From Schistocerca nitens (Eukaryota; Arthropoda; Insecta; Orthoptera; Acrididae), in NCBI RefSeq assembly GCF_023898315.1, contig NC_064616.1:710053389-710117388 (forward strand): a stretch of DNA of 64,000 bases, read 5' to 3'. This document shows, one piece after another, positions 45,807-55,512 of the stretch; position 1 is the stretch's first letter; every line of letters begins with the position of its first letter. Both the position numbers and the translations under genes were made by a program. Below the pieces are notes generated by a model. It saw only the letters and a list, made by a program, of their open reading frames with translations, ran no database searches and was not told where the DNA came from.

Positions 45807-47186
45807 AGGCAGACGATCCCGTCCTTCAAGTGAAAAAGTATCAAAAATGATATTTCTAAACTACAACTTAGAACAGGCACAGTAGATCTACTCAGAAATG
45901 AAACAGTAAAATTTCAATGGATTTTGTTCTTCTCTGGACAATTTGCACTGAATTTGTATCCGACTGTATTTTGTTTAGTGCACTACATCTTACATGTAGC
46001 TACCTTAAAAGAACATATTTCTCAAATTTGTTGCACACAGGAGACACATGTCTGTTCACCATTCAGTGAGTTTAATTTCTTAAGTACGTTTATTTATGTG
46101 TTTGAGAATAATAATCGGATTTATGTATGTATATGTGTGTGTGTGTGTTTATTTTTGTAAATGTGCTATGTTTGGTTATTACACAATATAGGCGTTTTAA
46201 TACTTGTGTATGATAAATAATTCTCAGGCAGTTCAACAACGGTACTTTGATACTTTTGTTTTTACGTTCGGAAACTGTGGTAAAAATTGCATTCCAATAA
46301 CAATTTAACTTCATCTCTGCTGTCCTGGGGAAGTTTACAATAAAATGAAAATATATGTGCTTGCTGTGAGTACTTGAGTGATCTCCATATGACTGACATC
46401 AAACAAACGTCTTTAGTTAAGTGGTGTAAAGCCAGATCTGCCTTGACGTAGGTATCACAAGGGCATTACACTGTATGAATTGTTTTAAATTTTAGTCTGG
46501 ATTTTATACTTCAAGGAAACATACTCTGTATTTCAGTTACCCTGAAATATTTTAACTTGTTTCCGGTTCTATCAAGTGTACCTGTTCAGAGCTGTATTCA
46601 GCTGACTTGTGAATGTTTGATGAAAAACTGCCATACTAGACCATTGCGTTATGGACTCCAGTCTGTTACGGTAATTTTTTGATCTGCGTGCATCAGTCAC
46701 TTTGCAGGCCTGCTCTGTGTGACAAATAACGGAAAATTTAACTGTAAGAAAAGTGTGAGTGGTACACTTATAAATGTTAATTCAGTGCCTCGTTTCCCAG
46801 AATGCTATCTCAATAAATTACATCTTATGCCTTTTCAAGAGCACATACGGATTTTCACTCATAAAACCTATCAAAATTAGGAGCTAGAATACAGGGAAAC
46901 GAGTTTGGCAAACTCTACTATGTCAAACATACAAACACTGTCCTCAGCCAATTGTAAAGTATGAAAATCACACGACACGAAAGCGGCGGATTAGCTGCAG
47001 GAAATACAAAACTGCCAAGACACCTAAGTGAAAGTCATACTTTCTGCGATATGATTAGCGCTCTCGCACCTCATTTGTGTTTGTATGGACACACTTATAC
47101 AGTAGATATTAAAGATAATAAAATGTGTAGGTCTGTTCGATTACTAAACACACACTATTTCACTGTTTCGAAACATTACATTGCAC
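45807..47186. other. Unit B 3' side of hAT relic
   Basis: Equivalent of 22936-24317, with the TG run near 46134-46149. No gene recognised. Confidence 0.4.
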
Positions 47187-47199
47187 TAATCAATTTGTA

Positions 47200-47437
47200 C
47201 GGAGCGAGGTGGCGCAGTGGTTAGCACACTGGACTCGCATTCCGGAGGACGACGGTTCAATCCCGTCTCCGGCCATCCTGATTTAGGTTTTCCGTGATTT
47301 CCATAAATCGCTTCAGGCAAATGCCGGGATGGTTCCCTTTGAAAGGGCACGGCCGATTTCCTTCCCTCACCCGAGCTTGCGCTCCGTCTCTAATGACCTC
47401 GTTGTCGACGGGACGTTAAACATTAATCTCCTCCTCC
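47200..47437 (+). mobile_element. SINE with Ala-type tRNA-like head (type 3), unit B
   Basis: Equivalent of 24331-24568, right duplication TAATCACTTTGCA at 47438-47450. Confidence 0.9.
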
Positions 47438-48281
47438 TAATCACTTTGCATCGAACCAGTTACAGTACGCCCATATCTCATCTCCATCTTTCAACAAAGT
47501 TATATGGCAAAGATCGCCAACATGCGATCTAAGCCTCCAAAAATTCATATGGTGAGAGCAATCTATCCAATCCACACATCTGCTTTTTTTTTTTTTTTTT
47601 TTTTTTCCTTTATTGTATTTCAATTCCCCATCGGGGCGGGCTGGCAGCAGCATAGGCGCTGCTCTTCAGCCGAAAGACATAGAACAAAACAACAGAAGAC
47701 AGTTAAAAAAAACAGCAAAGGAGAGAATAAGGTGAACATAGATATAAAAAAGGGGAACATCATGGAAGGCAATAGAAAAAAAAAAAACAAAAACGGGGAG
47801 ACTAAAATGGAGATAAAAAACTGTTTAAAAGTAGCACACACAAAAAGCCACACACTGCGACGGTTAAAAGAACACGAGGCACAGTATGACTGGAGCATAA
47901 AGGTAGCGACGTAAGGCATAGCACATAATGTAACACTGACGGCGAACCTCAAGGCAGGACACAATTAAAATCACACCTCTTGACGCACACGAGAAACAGC
48001 ACTAAACAACACTGATGTGGCACACTGATGAAGAGCAACACAGAGGATCTGCCAGGCGCTAGGAGATGAGGGAGACCTGAAGAAGGGAGGGAGGGGAAGA
48101 GATGGGGGAGGTGACCGGGGGGCGCGTGGAAGAGGGCCCGGGAGGAAGGGATGTGGGAAGGAGAGAGGCAAGTATGGGGTGCAGGGTCTCAGGGGAGGGG
48201 TGGACAGAGGAAAATCCGCTCTGGGAGAAGGAGGAAAGAGGGAAAGGGGCCCTGGGGAGGGGGGGGGGGGACAAGGCCAGG

Positions 48282-51104
48282 TTATAGTTGGAAGGAAGGG
48301 TAGATGTCACGGCGAAGTTCGTCATCCGGGAGGGGGAGGCGTTGGAAATTGCCCTGATGAAGGAGATGGAGGGTATGGAGGTGGAGAGAGGGAGGGATAC
48401 AGCGATAGAGGCGCGGCAACGGGCGGGGGGTGGAGAGGAAGGAGGAAACCAGAGGGTGGGGGGGATCAAGCCTGCGAACAATGTAAAGGATGCGGAGATG
48501 TTGGAGGAACAGGAGGAGGTGGGGGAAGGGGATCAGTTCATACAGGAGCCGTGTGGGGGAAGGAAGGCGGATACGGAAGGCAAGGCGGAGCGCATGGCGT
48601 TCAAGGATTTGGAGGGCCTTGTAAAAGCGGGTGGGGGCGGAGATCCAGGCAACGCTGGCATAACAGAGGATAGGACGGATGAGGGATTTGTAGGTGTGGA
48701 GGATGGTAGAAGGATGCAAGCCCCATGTCCGGCCAGACAGGAGTTTCAGAAGGCGGAGGCGGGAATGGGCTTCCTGCTGGATGGTCAGGAGATGAGGGGT
48801 CCAGGTGAGGTGGCGGTCAAGGGTGAGGCCAAGGTATTTCAGGGTGGGGGTGAGTTGGATAGGACGACCATAAAGGGTGAGGTAGAAATCATGGAGGCGG
48901 AAGGAGCGAGTGGTGCGGCCTATGATGATTGCCTGGGTTTTGGAGGGGTTGAGACGGAGGAACCACTGGTTACACCAAGTGGTGAACTGGTTAAGGTGGG
49001 TTTGGAGGGTACGTTGAGACCGTTGAAGGGTAGGATAGAGAGCCAGGAAGGCGGTGTCATCAGCATACTGGAGAAGGTGGACTGGTGGGGGTGGCTTGGG
49101 CATATCAGCTGTATACAAGAGATAAAGGAGAGGGGAGAGGACAGAACCCTGGGGGACGCCAGCCGTGGGATAAAAGATACGGGAGTTGGTGTTGTGGAGG
49201 GTGACATAGGAAGGACGGTGCGAGAGGAAGGAAGCGACCAGACGGACAAAATTGATAGGCAGGGCGTAGGTTTGGAGTTTAAAGAGGAGACCGGGATGCC
49301 ATACACGGTCATAGGCATTTTGGAGGTCAAGGGAAACAAAAATGGCGGAGCGACGGGAGTTGAGCTGGAGGGACAGAAGGTGAACAAGGTTGAGGAGTTG
49401 GTCGTCAGCAGAGAAGGAGGGTCGGAAGCCACACTGGGTAAGGGGGAGGAGGTGGTGTTGAGCAAGGTGCTGATGGATACGGCGGGAGAGGATGGATTCA
49501 AAGACCTTACTGAAGACGGAGGTGAGGCAGATGGGACGATAGGAAGAGGCGGCAGAAGGGGGTTTGTTGGGTTTGAGGAATAAGAGGACGCGGGAGGTCT
49601 TCCACAGGTCAGGGTAGAAGCCAGTAGAGAGGACGACATTATAGAGATGGGCGAGGACAGTCAGGAAGGAATAGGGGCTTTCGCGAAGGTGACGGTAGGT
49701 GACACAGTCGTGACCAGGGGCCGTGTTACGTTTGGACCGGAGGATAAGTTTAATGTCTTGTGCTGTGATGGGAGTGTTTATGTCGGAGGGGGGCAACTGC
49801 CCCAAGTACTGGAGACTAGGAGCAAGAGGAGCGACCGAGGTATCAGCACGTTCCATGACCGTGGGGAAAAGAGAATAATCAAAGTGGGGATCCTCGGGGA
49901 TGGAGAAGACCTCGGAAAGGTGGGAAGCGAAGTGGTTGGCCTTACTGAGGTTGTCAGGAAGGGGGCGATCGTTATGGAGAAGGGGGTAGTGGGGAGCGGA
50001 AAGGGAACCAGTAAGACGATGGAAGGCGGACCAGTACTTGGAGGAGTTGATAGGGAGGGTGGCGTTGAGTCGTGTGCAGGTCTGGCGCCAGTCTCGGCGT
50101 TTCGTTGCTGTAATAAGGTTCCGTACGTGTCGCTGTATTTGCCGGTGGCGTTGGAGTGTATCCCTGTCACGAGTGCGCAGGAAGGAGCGATAGAGGCGGC
50201 GGGATTCACGGAGGAGGAGGACAGCCCGCGGAGGGAGAGTGGGACGGTGTGGGTGGATGGTTTTAGTAGGAACATGGGCCTCCACGGCGTCAGTAATTAC
50301 CTGCTGAAGGAAGGACGAGGCGTGGTTGATGTCGTCAGGATGGTGATAGGTAAGAGGGTGGCTTTCAACCTGGGCGGAGATGGAGTCCCGGTAGGCATCC
50401 CAGTTGGCACGGCGATAGTCATGGACGACCTTGGGAGGGGGTGCAGGGTGCGGAGCCGGAGGGGGGCGGTTTGCAGATGCGATGGTGAGAAGGACAGGGA
50501 GGTGATCGCTACCTGTGGGGTCAAGGACGGCGACAGTGATACGCCCAAGGAGGTTGGCGGAGGCAATGACAACATCGGGGGTGGTGTGACTTTCAGGTCG
50601 GGTGTGCTGGGGAAGAGGAACTAGGTCACCTTGAAGTGTGGAGAGGAACTGATGCCACCGCCGAAGGGCAGCAGGAGTGCGGCTATGGATGTTGAGGTCG
50701 GCGGCAATCACATAGGTGGAGAAGGTGTGGTCAATGTGTGAGATGAAGTCATAAGGAAGAGGAGCAGTGGGGCGGACATAGATGGTGGCACAGGTAATGG
50801 TGAGGGAGGGGAAGAAGACGCTAAGGATAAGGTGTTCAGTGGGGTCATTGAGGAGAGGTTGTGGCCGGACAGGGATATGCTTAAGGTGACCAATCGCGAC
50901 TCCACCCTGCGCACGAGGACCAGGAGCGTCAGTGCGGTGGAGGATATAGGGGGAGGTGCGGATAGAATGGTGGGGCTGGAGAAAGGTTTCGTTCAAGAGG
51001 AAGGTGTCGACCTGGTGGTGGGAGAGGGTGTGCATGAGGAGGTATTTGTTGGAGCGGAAGGAGCGAATGTTCTGGAAGAGGATGCGAGACTCGTGCCGCG
51101 CCAT
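48282..51104 (-). CDS. Jockey ORF2: endonuclease and reverse transcriptase, 940 residues
   Basis: An APE-type endonuclease occupies residues 1 to about 215: ILFQNIRSFRSN, LNETF with catalytic Glu 39, AADLNIHS with Asp 136 and Asn 138, and GSDHLPV with Ser-Asp-His 199-201. Reverse transcriptase spans about 455-720: FLKPNKPP, VSLDLQNAYDRVW with Asp 593, AGVPQGSVLSPLL (648-660) and QYADDTAFL with the Asp pair 682-683. The C-terminus ends PLPDDELRRDIYPSFQL with no RNase H domain. The endonuclease nicks T-rich target DNA, and reverse transcriptase then copies the LINE RNA from the nick. The length is close to Drosophila jockey ORF2 (from memory, about 900). Start chosen at the first ATG, just before the endonuclease. 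Confidence 0.93.
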   Translation of the reverse strand: MARHESRILFQNIRSFRSNKYLLMHTLSHHQVDTFLLNETFLQPHHSIRTSPYILHRTDAPGPRAQGGVAIGHLKHIPVRPQPLLNDPTEHLILSVFFPSLTITCATIYVRPTAPLPYDFISHIDHTFSTYVIAADLNIHSRTPAALRRWHQFLSTLQGDLVPLPQHTRPESHTTPDVVIASANLLGRITVAVLDPTGSDHLPVLLTIASANRPPPAPHPAPPPKVVHDYRRANWDAYRDSISAQVESHPLTYHHPDDINHASSFLQQVITDAVEAHVPTKTIHPHRPTLPPRAVLLLRESRRLYRSFLRTRDRDTLQRHRQIQRHVRNLITATKRRDWRQTCTRLNATLPINSSKYWSAFHRLTGSLSAPHYPLLHNDRPLPDNLSKANHFASHLSEVFSIPEDPHFDYSLFPTVMERADTSVAPLAPSLQYLGQLPPSDINTPITAQDIKLILRSKRNTAPGHDCVTYRHLRESPYSFLTVLAHLYNVVLSTGFYPDLWKTSRVLLFLKPNKPPSAASSYRPICLTSVFSKVFESILSRRIHQHLAQHHLLPLTQCGFRPSFSADDQLLNLVHLLSLQLNSRRSAIFVSLDLQNAYDRVWHPGLLFKLQTYALPINFVRLVASFLSHRPSYVTLHNTNSRIFYPTAGVPQGSVLSPLLYLLYTADMPKPPPPVHLLQYADDTAFLALYPTLQRSQRTLQTHLNQFTTWCNQWFLRLNPSKTQAIIIGRTTRSFRLHDFYLTLYGRPIQLTPTLKYLGLTLDRHLTWTPHLLTIQQEAHSRLRLLKLLSGRTWGLHPSTILHTYKSLIRPILCYASVAWISAPTRFYKALQILERHALRLAFRIRLPSPTRLLYELIPFPHLLLFLQHLRILYIVRRLDPPHPLVSSFLSTPRPLPRLYRCIPPSLHLHTLHLLHQGNFQRLPLPDDELRRDIYPSFQL

Positions 51105-51143
51105 GACGGGAAGGAGGGGGGGAAGAGAGGGAAGGGAAGAGAC

Positions 51144-52703
51144 TTAAACTAGGGTGTCGAGGCGGGTGAAGGTGAAGTGGGCTTGGTTGTGGGAGTAAGT
51201 GGCGAAGGCGTTCAGGTGGAAAACAGAGCGAGCAGCAAGGGATATTTGTTGGAAGGTGTGGGGGCGCTGAAAAGGGTGAATGTTTTGGAGGACAACGGTA
51301 ATGAACCGGATGATGTCCTCGGCCGTGGGGGGTGGACGGAGGGAATTGTTGGGATGGACAGGGGGATCGACGGGACGAACTGGGACCGTAAGTTCAGGGG
51401 TGGCTGGAGGGGGTTTAGCTTTACATTTGTGGGAGTATGTGGGATGGGGGCCATTGCAGGTATTACAGGAAGGAGGAGCAGCGAGGTTGGGGCAGTTTTT
51501 AAGAAAGTGGGAGGCCTTGCAATGGGGACAGGTGGGGGGGTTTTTGCAGTTGGGAGTCAGGTGGTCATTGTACATCAGGCACCGCTGGCAACGGTAGGAT
51601 TGGGGAGGGGATTTGGAGGATTCAACAGGGTGGCGACGGTGGTATATCAGGGCACCCTGGGTGAGGAGATGGTCTATGGATGGGGCGGATTCAGAGAATA
51701 CCCGCATGAGGTAGGTGGGACCAGAGGCATTGTGGATACGGCGGGCAGAGCGGATTTCCAAGTCCGGGTGGGAGTTCAGTTCTACCAACACTTCATCCTC
51801 TGTGATCACCGGGCTGAGCTTGGTGATCACAGCGGTGTAGGTGGGGGGGCGTCGGGGAGGCTGGGGCTGACGAGGAGTGGAAGCGGAAAGGAAGGGTGTC
51901 AGAGAGGCGTGGGGGCCAAACATAACTCGTGGGAGTTTTCGCAGGAGGTCTGTGTGAAAGGATGGGGACGGGGACTTGATAAGGACTGAGTCCCTGCGGG
52001 GAATGAGTTGGGAAATGGGAGCACCAGGTAAGTACTTTCGTATTTCCTTGGTGAGGGTACGAGCGTCGAGGAACTTAGGATCGGGAGTTGACAGGACGAA
52101 GGTGTGGAGGGTGGGGGCCAAGGTATGGGTGGCAGGAGGAGGGGTGGTGTCCATGGTGACGGCAGGGGGAGGGGGAGGGGGAGGTGGTGTTGATTTTTTG
52201 TGGGAAGTCTCGGGAGCAGAGTCGGTAAGGACGCGCTTTTGGGGTTTTTTGGAGACTGGGGGCTGGGAGGAGGGGAGAGGGACGGGGAGGAGAGGGAGGT
52301 GGCGGGTGGCAGATCCCTGTGGCGTAGCGGAGGCACCGGGAGAAGCAGCTGGTTCAGTGGTGGCGATGGTGGCTCGGCGCGACGTGATGCGTGCGGGAGA
52401 TGCAGAAGACGAAGCGACGGGGTCGGTGAGAGAGGGGAAGCCAACGGCCTGAGGGGCGGCAGCAGAGGCGGCAACAGAGGCGTACGTGAGGGCGGGGGTA
52501 GGAGTGGGAGCTGTTGAGGGTGTGGAAGCTGGAGGAAGGGTGTAGAGGTGTGGGTATACAGCAGGGGAGGAGATAGGGGGATGTGTGAGCGGGGGAAGGG
52601 AAGGGGAGGCGGAAGGAGGGAGGCCAGGGGCGGCACTCCAGGAAGTGACTGTGGGAGAAGGGGAGGGGGAGGTGTAGATGACGGTGGAGGTGGGAGTACT
52701 CAT
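51144..52703 (-). CDS. Jockey ORF1: Gag-like RNA-binding protein, 519 residues
   Basis: The first ~190 residues are low-complexity Pro/Ser/Thr/Ala, including an eight-proline run. Residues about 195-365 form the domain that precedes zinc knuckles in Jockey-type ORF1 proteins (TYTAVITKLSPVITEDEV, GPTYLMRVFS). Three CCHC knuckles follow: C372-C375-H381-C386, C392-C395-H399-C404 and C413-C416-H420-C427. The tail to 519 is again Pro-rich, then hydrophobic. The protein packages LINE RNA in ribonucleoprotein particles. It ends 39 bases before the ORF2 start, so ORF2 is probably made by reinitiation or another non-standard route, as inferred for this clade. Confidence 0.9.
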   Translation of the reverse strand: MSTPTSTVIYTSPSPSPTVTSWSAAPGLPPSASPSLPPLTHPPISSPAVYPHLYTLPPASTPSTAPTPTPALTYASVAASAAAPQAVGFPSLTDPVASSSASPARITSRRATIATTEPAASPGASATPQGSATRHLPLLPVPLPSSQPPVSKKPQKRVLTDSAPETSHKKSTPPPPPPPPAVTMDTTPPPATHTLAPTLHTFVLSTPDPKFLDARTLTKEIRKYLPGAPISQLIPRRDSVLIKSPSPSFHTDLLRKLPRVMFGPHASLTPFLSASTPRQPQPPRRPPTYTAVITKLSPVITEDEVLVELNSHPDLEIRSARRIHNASGPTYLMRVFSESAPSIDHLLTQGALIYHRRHPVESSKSPPQSYRCQRCLMYNDHLTPNCKNPPTCPHCKASHFLKNCPNLAAPPSCNTCNGPHPTYSHKCKAKPPPATPELTVPVRPVDPPVHPNNSLRPPPTAEDIIRFITVVLQNIHPFQRPHTFQQISLAARSVFHLNAFATYSHNQAHFTFTRLDTLV

Positions 52704-52739
52704 TGCAGACGAACGGCGACGGACAGACGGACGTGCAGC

Positions 52740-52890
52740 AGGCAGCGGCGGCGTCAGCGTCGGCGTCGGCGATGGTCGGCGGCGAACAGCAGGCGGCGGC
52801 GGCGGCGGCGGCGGCGGCAGCGGTTACGACGACGGCGATGGACAGCGAGCAGGCAGGCAGTTACGACGACGGCGATGGACAGCGAGCGAG

Positions 52891-52930
<40 letters not shown>

Positions 52931-53078
52931 CGGACGGACGAACGAACAGCGACAGCAACAAGCGGCGGGCACACAGACAAACACACACAATCTTCGAAGA
53001 CGGAGATTCCACCCTGAGAGTAGCCCAGGCTTTGCAATCTGACGCTTTCGAAGGAGGGGATCCAACCCTCTAGATGCG
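52740..53078 (-). promoter_or_regulatory. Jockey 5' UTR with internal repeats, putative promoter
   Basis: Contains a GGC/GCC run (about 52793-52818), a 37-base tandem repeat (GTTACGACGACGGCGATGG at 52823 and 52860), a GCAG/GCAGGC run (about 52888-52930), and at the 5' end two imperfect blocks around TTCGAA (near 52996 and 53048) each followed by a GGAGRNNCCACCCT-like stretch. LINEs of this clade use an internal promoter at the 5' end, so the paired TTCGAA blocks are candidates. That role is inference. Confidence 0.5.
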
Positions 53079-53094
53079 ACACATCTGCTTTTTT

Positions 53095-53587
53095 GCTACG
53101 AATTATATAACATTTACAACGGATTGCAGTAACGAGTATGAAACATTCTCGACTTAAAAAAAGTGAAGACATATTCCTTCATAGCAATTTAATTAATGAT
53201 TTAGAGATACATAACTTTTAGCTGTTTCGTAGATGACTGAATATCCCACAAAACTTTAAAATAAGAAATAAAATCTCTAACCGTCTACGGCGTCGAACGG
53301 CTTGCCACACAGCTGTCTCATCGCGCCGCCAACAGATGGCAGAGCAGTATCACGATTGACAGTTCTCAGCAGTCTTCTGCTTGTTGTATATGTGCAATGT
53401 CAGTGCTTTTTTTTTTTTTTATAAAGGATTGCTTTTACATGTGAGTTAGTGTCTACAACATCTTCGCCAGGCGTCAGAGGCACATGAAGGTTACATATTC
53501 AGGCCATATTTATTGCATATTGATAATTACCGCAATTCGCTGCTTGGGAGATCGTTTTCGTGTGGCAGGTAGTATACTCGCGCGCGC

Positions 53588-53625
<38 letters not shown>

Positions 53626-54596
53626 GAAATTTCCGTTAACCAGCTTTTTACTGACATTGAACAAATGATGTAAAGCTGATTCACTGTCATTAAACTCCGA
53701 AAAATCCTTAAAGGCAGGACTACTAGCTCTGTTGTGTGTGTGTGTGTGTGTGAGATTAGATTTAGAAATTTCCGTTAACCAGCTTTTTACTGACATTGAA
53801 CAAATGATGTAAAGCTGATTCACTGTCATTAAACTTCGAAAAGACCCAATATATGCAGTTTAGAACCTGGAAGAGAATTCCTTCTAGCGTGGCTGTAATA
53901 TATGAAGACAGAAGAAATTGACAGTGGTAAATTTCAGGGTTAAGAACTCTATTATAAATTCAGTTGGATAAGGCACGCCACAGAATTGCCGAATCACACA
54001 AACAAGTCTGTATTTGCAATGTAAATGATGTCGGAAATGTAAATATTAAAAAAAACTTGTATGCTTTGCTTACTTTAATTCTGTTATGTCATTTGGGATC
54101 ATATTTTGGGGTAACTTGTCAAACCAATCAAAAGTTTTTAGAATGCAAATGCATGTAGTAAGACCCATTTGTGGTATAAATTCAAGATCACAATGTATAA
54201 ACCTGTTCAACCGCTTCTTCTCAGTATATGTATTCCTTAAAGAAATTTGGGGTCAACGGAAGTGTCCGATTCCACCCGTAGTCTTTGACCAGTGACGTAA
54301 GGCTGTTGTGGTGTCTGACGTCACGACGGCACGGAATTTAGTTTGTGAGAGGGTGTGTTTGTAGGTGTCGTTTCGATGTGATCGGTGGTTCTGTCTGGTG
54401 GTGTGTTTAAGGGTAGCGTGTTATGTGGCTTATGGGGTTCATTTGCGTGGTAGCATTGCACGTGTGTGGTATCGGTAGTGACTGTGCTTCCAGCGGAATA
54501 TTTTTCAGCAAGTCAACGATTTTAGTTTTTTTATGTCGACGTTATTGTAGTTTTTTCTGTTCGTCGTGTGTCAATTTTGGTAAATTGCTTTGTTTA
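53095..54596. other. Single-copy flank, no gene recognised
   Basis: Seen once in the window. Holds a T-run near 53410, the CG/TG microsatellite and its duplication, and otherwise no recognisable gene. Short frames only. Confidence 0.5.
53579..53842. repeat. TG microsatellite with 139-base tandem duplication
   Basis: (CG)n then (TG)n at 53579-53622 is followed by a segment starting TTAGAAATTTCCGTTAACC at 53623. A second TG run near 53735-53751 is followed by the same segment from 53762, so the period is 139 bases. The copies match over about 80 bases with one or two changes. Confidence 0.88.
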
Positions 54597-54610
54597 TGTC
54601 TTTTGTAGGT

Positions 54611-54809
54611 TCAAATGGCTCTGAGCACTATGGGACTTAACAGCTACGGTCATCAGTCCCCTAGAACTTAGAACTACTTAAACCTAATTAACCTAAGGAC
54701 ATCACACAACACCCAGTCATCACGAGGCAGAGAAAATCCCTGACCCTGCCGGGAATCGAACCCGGGCGCGGGAAGCGAGAACGCTACCGCACGACCACGA
54801 GCTGCGGAC
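54611..54809 (-). mobile_element. tRNA-headed SINE (type 2)
   Basis: Flanked by the 14-base duplication TGTCTTTTGTAGGT at 54597-54610 and 54810-54823. Well-preserved type 2 head and shared tail. Confidence 0.93.
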
Positions 54810-54908
54810 TGTCTTTTGTAGGTATGTATATGACTGACAAGGTCAACAGTTTACGGTTGTCGGCGATGACAGTGCGTTGTCTCTACAATTCGGATTGTGG
54901 ATGAAGTC

Positions 54909-55007
54909 ATGAAGTGTTCAGTGTGTCATGAAGAAATGAGGCTTACTAAAGTTCCAGCGTCTCGGACCAGGGATGGCTATATAGATGTCATAAGGATAAA
55001 TGGATAA
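54909..55007 (+). pseudogene. Possible Merlin/IS1595-like transposase N-terminal fragment
   Basis: A 32-codon frame starts KCSVCHEEMRLTKV and continues SRTRDGY, resembling the first half of the zinc ribbon at the start of ISXO2/IS1595-type (Merlin) transposases, where CxxC and DGY are followed by a WxCRxxxC half. That second half is missing: the resemblance stops at about 54975. The sequence upstream (from about 54245, GGGGTCAACGGAAGTGTCC) could be its terminal region, interrupted by the SINE at 54611. Weak call from a short match by memory. Confidence 0.35.
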
Positions 55008-55114
55008 ATAGTTAAACGGAATATCAACACTTCGCATGACCTACATAGGTCAACAGAAACTACCAACACCAAATCATGAAACCCGAAACTACAACCACGT
55101 CCACAAAAAACACA

Positions 55115-55500
55115 ACGCGACAGGGAGTGGGGAAAGGCAGTGGAGGGGAATACAAAAGGACTCGGGGCGGGGGGGGAAGAGAGGTAGGGAGAGGTTAGGT
55201 GGGGAGAAAAATGGGTGGAAGGGGGCAAGAGGGAGCCCAGGGAAAGGACAGAGGAAAGGAGAGGGGGTGCGGATCAGAGTTGATAGGAGGGATAAGTGGC
55301 GGGAGAGAGGGGATCATCCGGGAGGGGGAGTTGATGGAAGCCACCTCGGGAAGGGAGATGAAGGGTGTAGAGATGGAGGGTAGGGGGACACAATGGTGAA
55401 GGCGCGGCAGTGGGCTGGGATGGGAGAGGAGAGGAGCTACCAGGGCGTGGGGAGGATCAAGGTGGCGTGAGGTGCAGAGTATGCGGATAAGTTTGAGGAA
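55115..55500 (-). mobile_element. Old Jockey LINE fragment, second copy
   Basis: Near-identical to 1983-2369. The left limit is abrupt: upstream sequence does not match the first copy, and the two share only the bases ACGCGACAGGG onwards. It marks the left breakpoint of the block containing unit C. Confidence 0.85.
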
Positions 55501-55512
55501 TGACGTGTCCTC

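Larger units (their letters stand above)
27865..47583. repeat. Segmental duplication, unit B
   Basis: Second copy of the segment, about 19.7 kb, colinear with 2381-24714. It lacks the RTE LINE and the SINE at 17307. It has an extra SINE (34436-34620) and 50 extra bases near 40030, and has lost 258 bases in the first Tc1 relic. It shares several single-base variants near its left end with unit C rather than A. Confidence 0.95.
47584..53078 (-). mobile_element. Full-length Jockey-clade LINE
   Basis: About 5.5 kb, flanked by ACACATCTGC (followed by T's) at 47574-47583 and 53079-53088. In sense order it has a 5' UTR with tandem repeats (53078-52704), ORF1 (52703-51144), a 39-base gap, ORF2 (51104-48282), a 3' UTR of about 670 bases, an AATAAAGG signal and a poly(A) tail (poly(T) at 47584-47606). 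The ORF1 zinc-knuckle protein plus an ORF2 with endonuclease and reverse transcriptase but no RNase H is the Jockey layout. Both frames are uninterrupted and the target-site duplication is intact, so this is a young and possibly competent copy. Confidence 0.93.

Noticed and set aside
49647-50624. 325-codon plus-strand frame with a possible protein product
   Set aside because: It lies wholly opposite ORF2 of the Jockey LINE and has the composition expected of the complement of a C-rich coding strand.
53095-55114. Host gene in the single-copy flank
   Set aside because: No frame over 90 codons with recognisable content and no convincing exon structure; only a short transposase-like fragment and a SINE.
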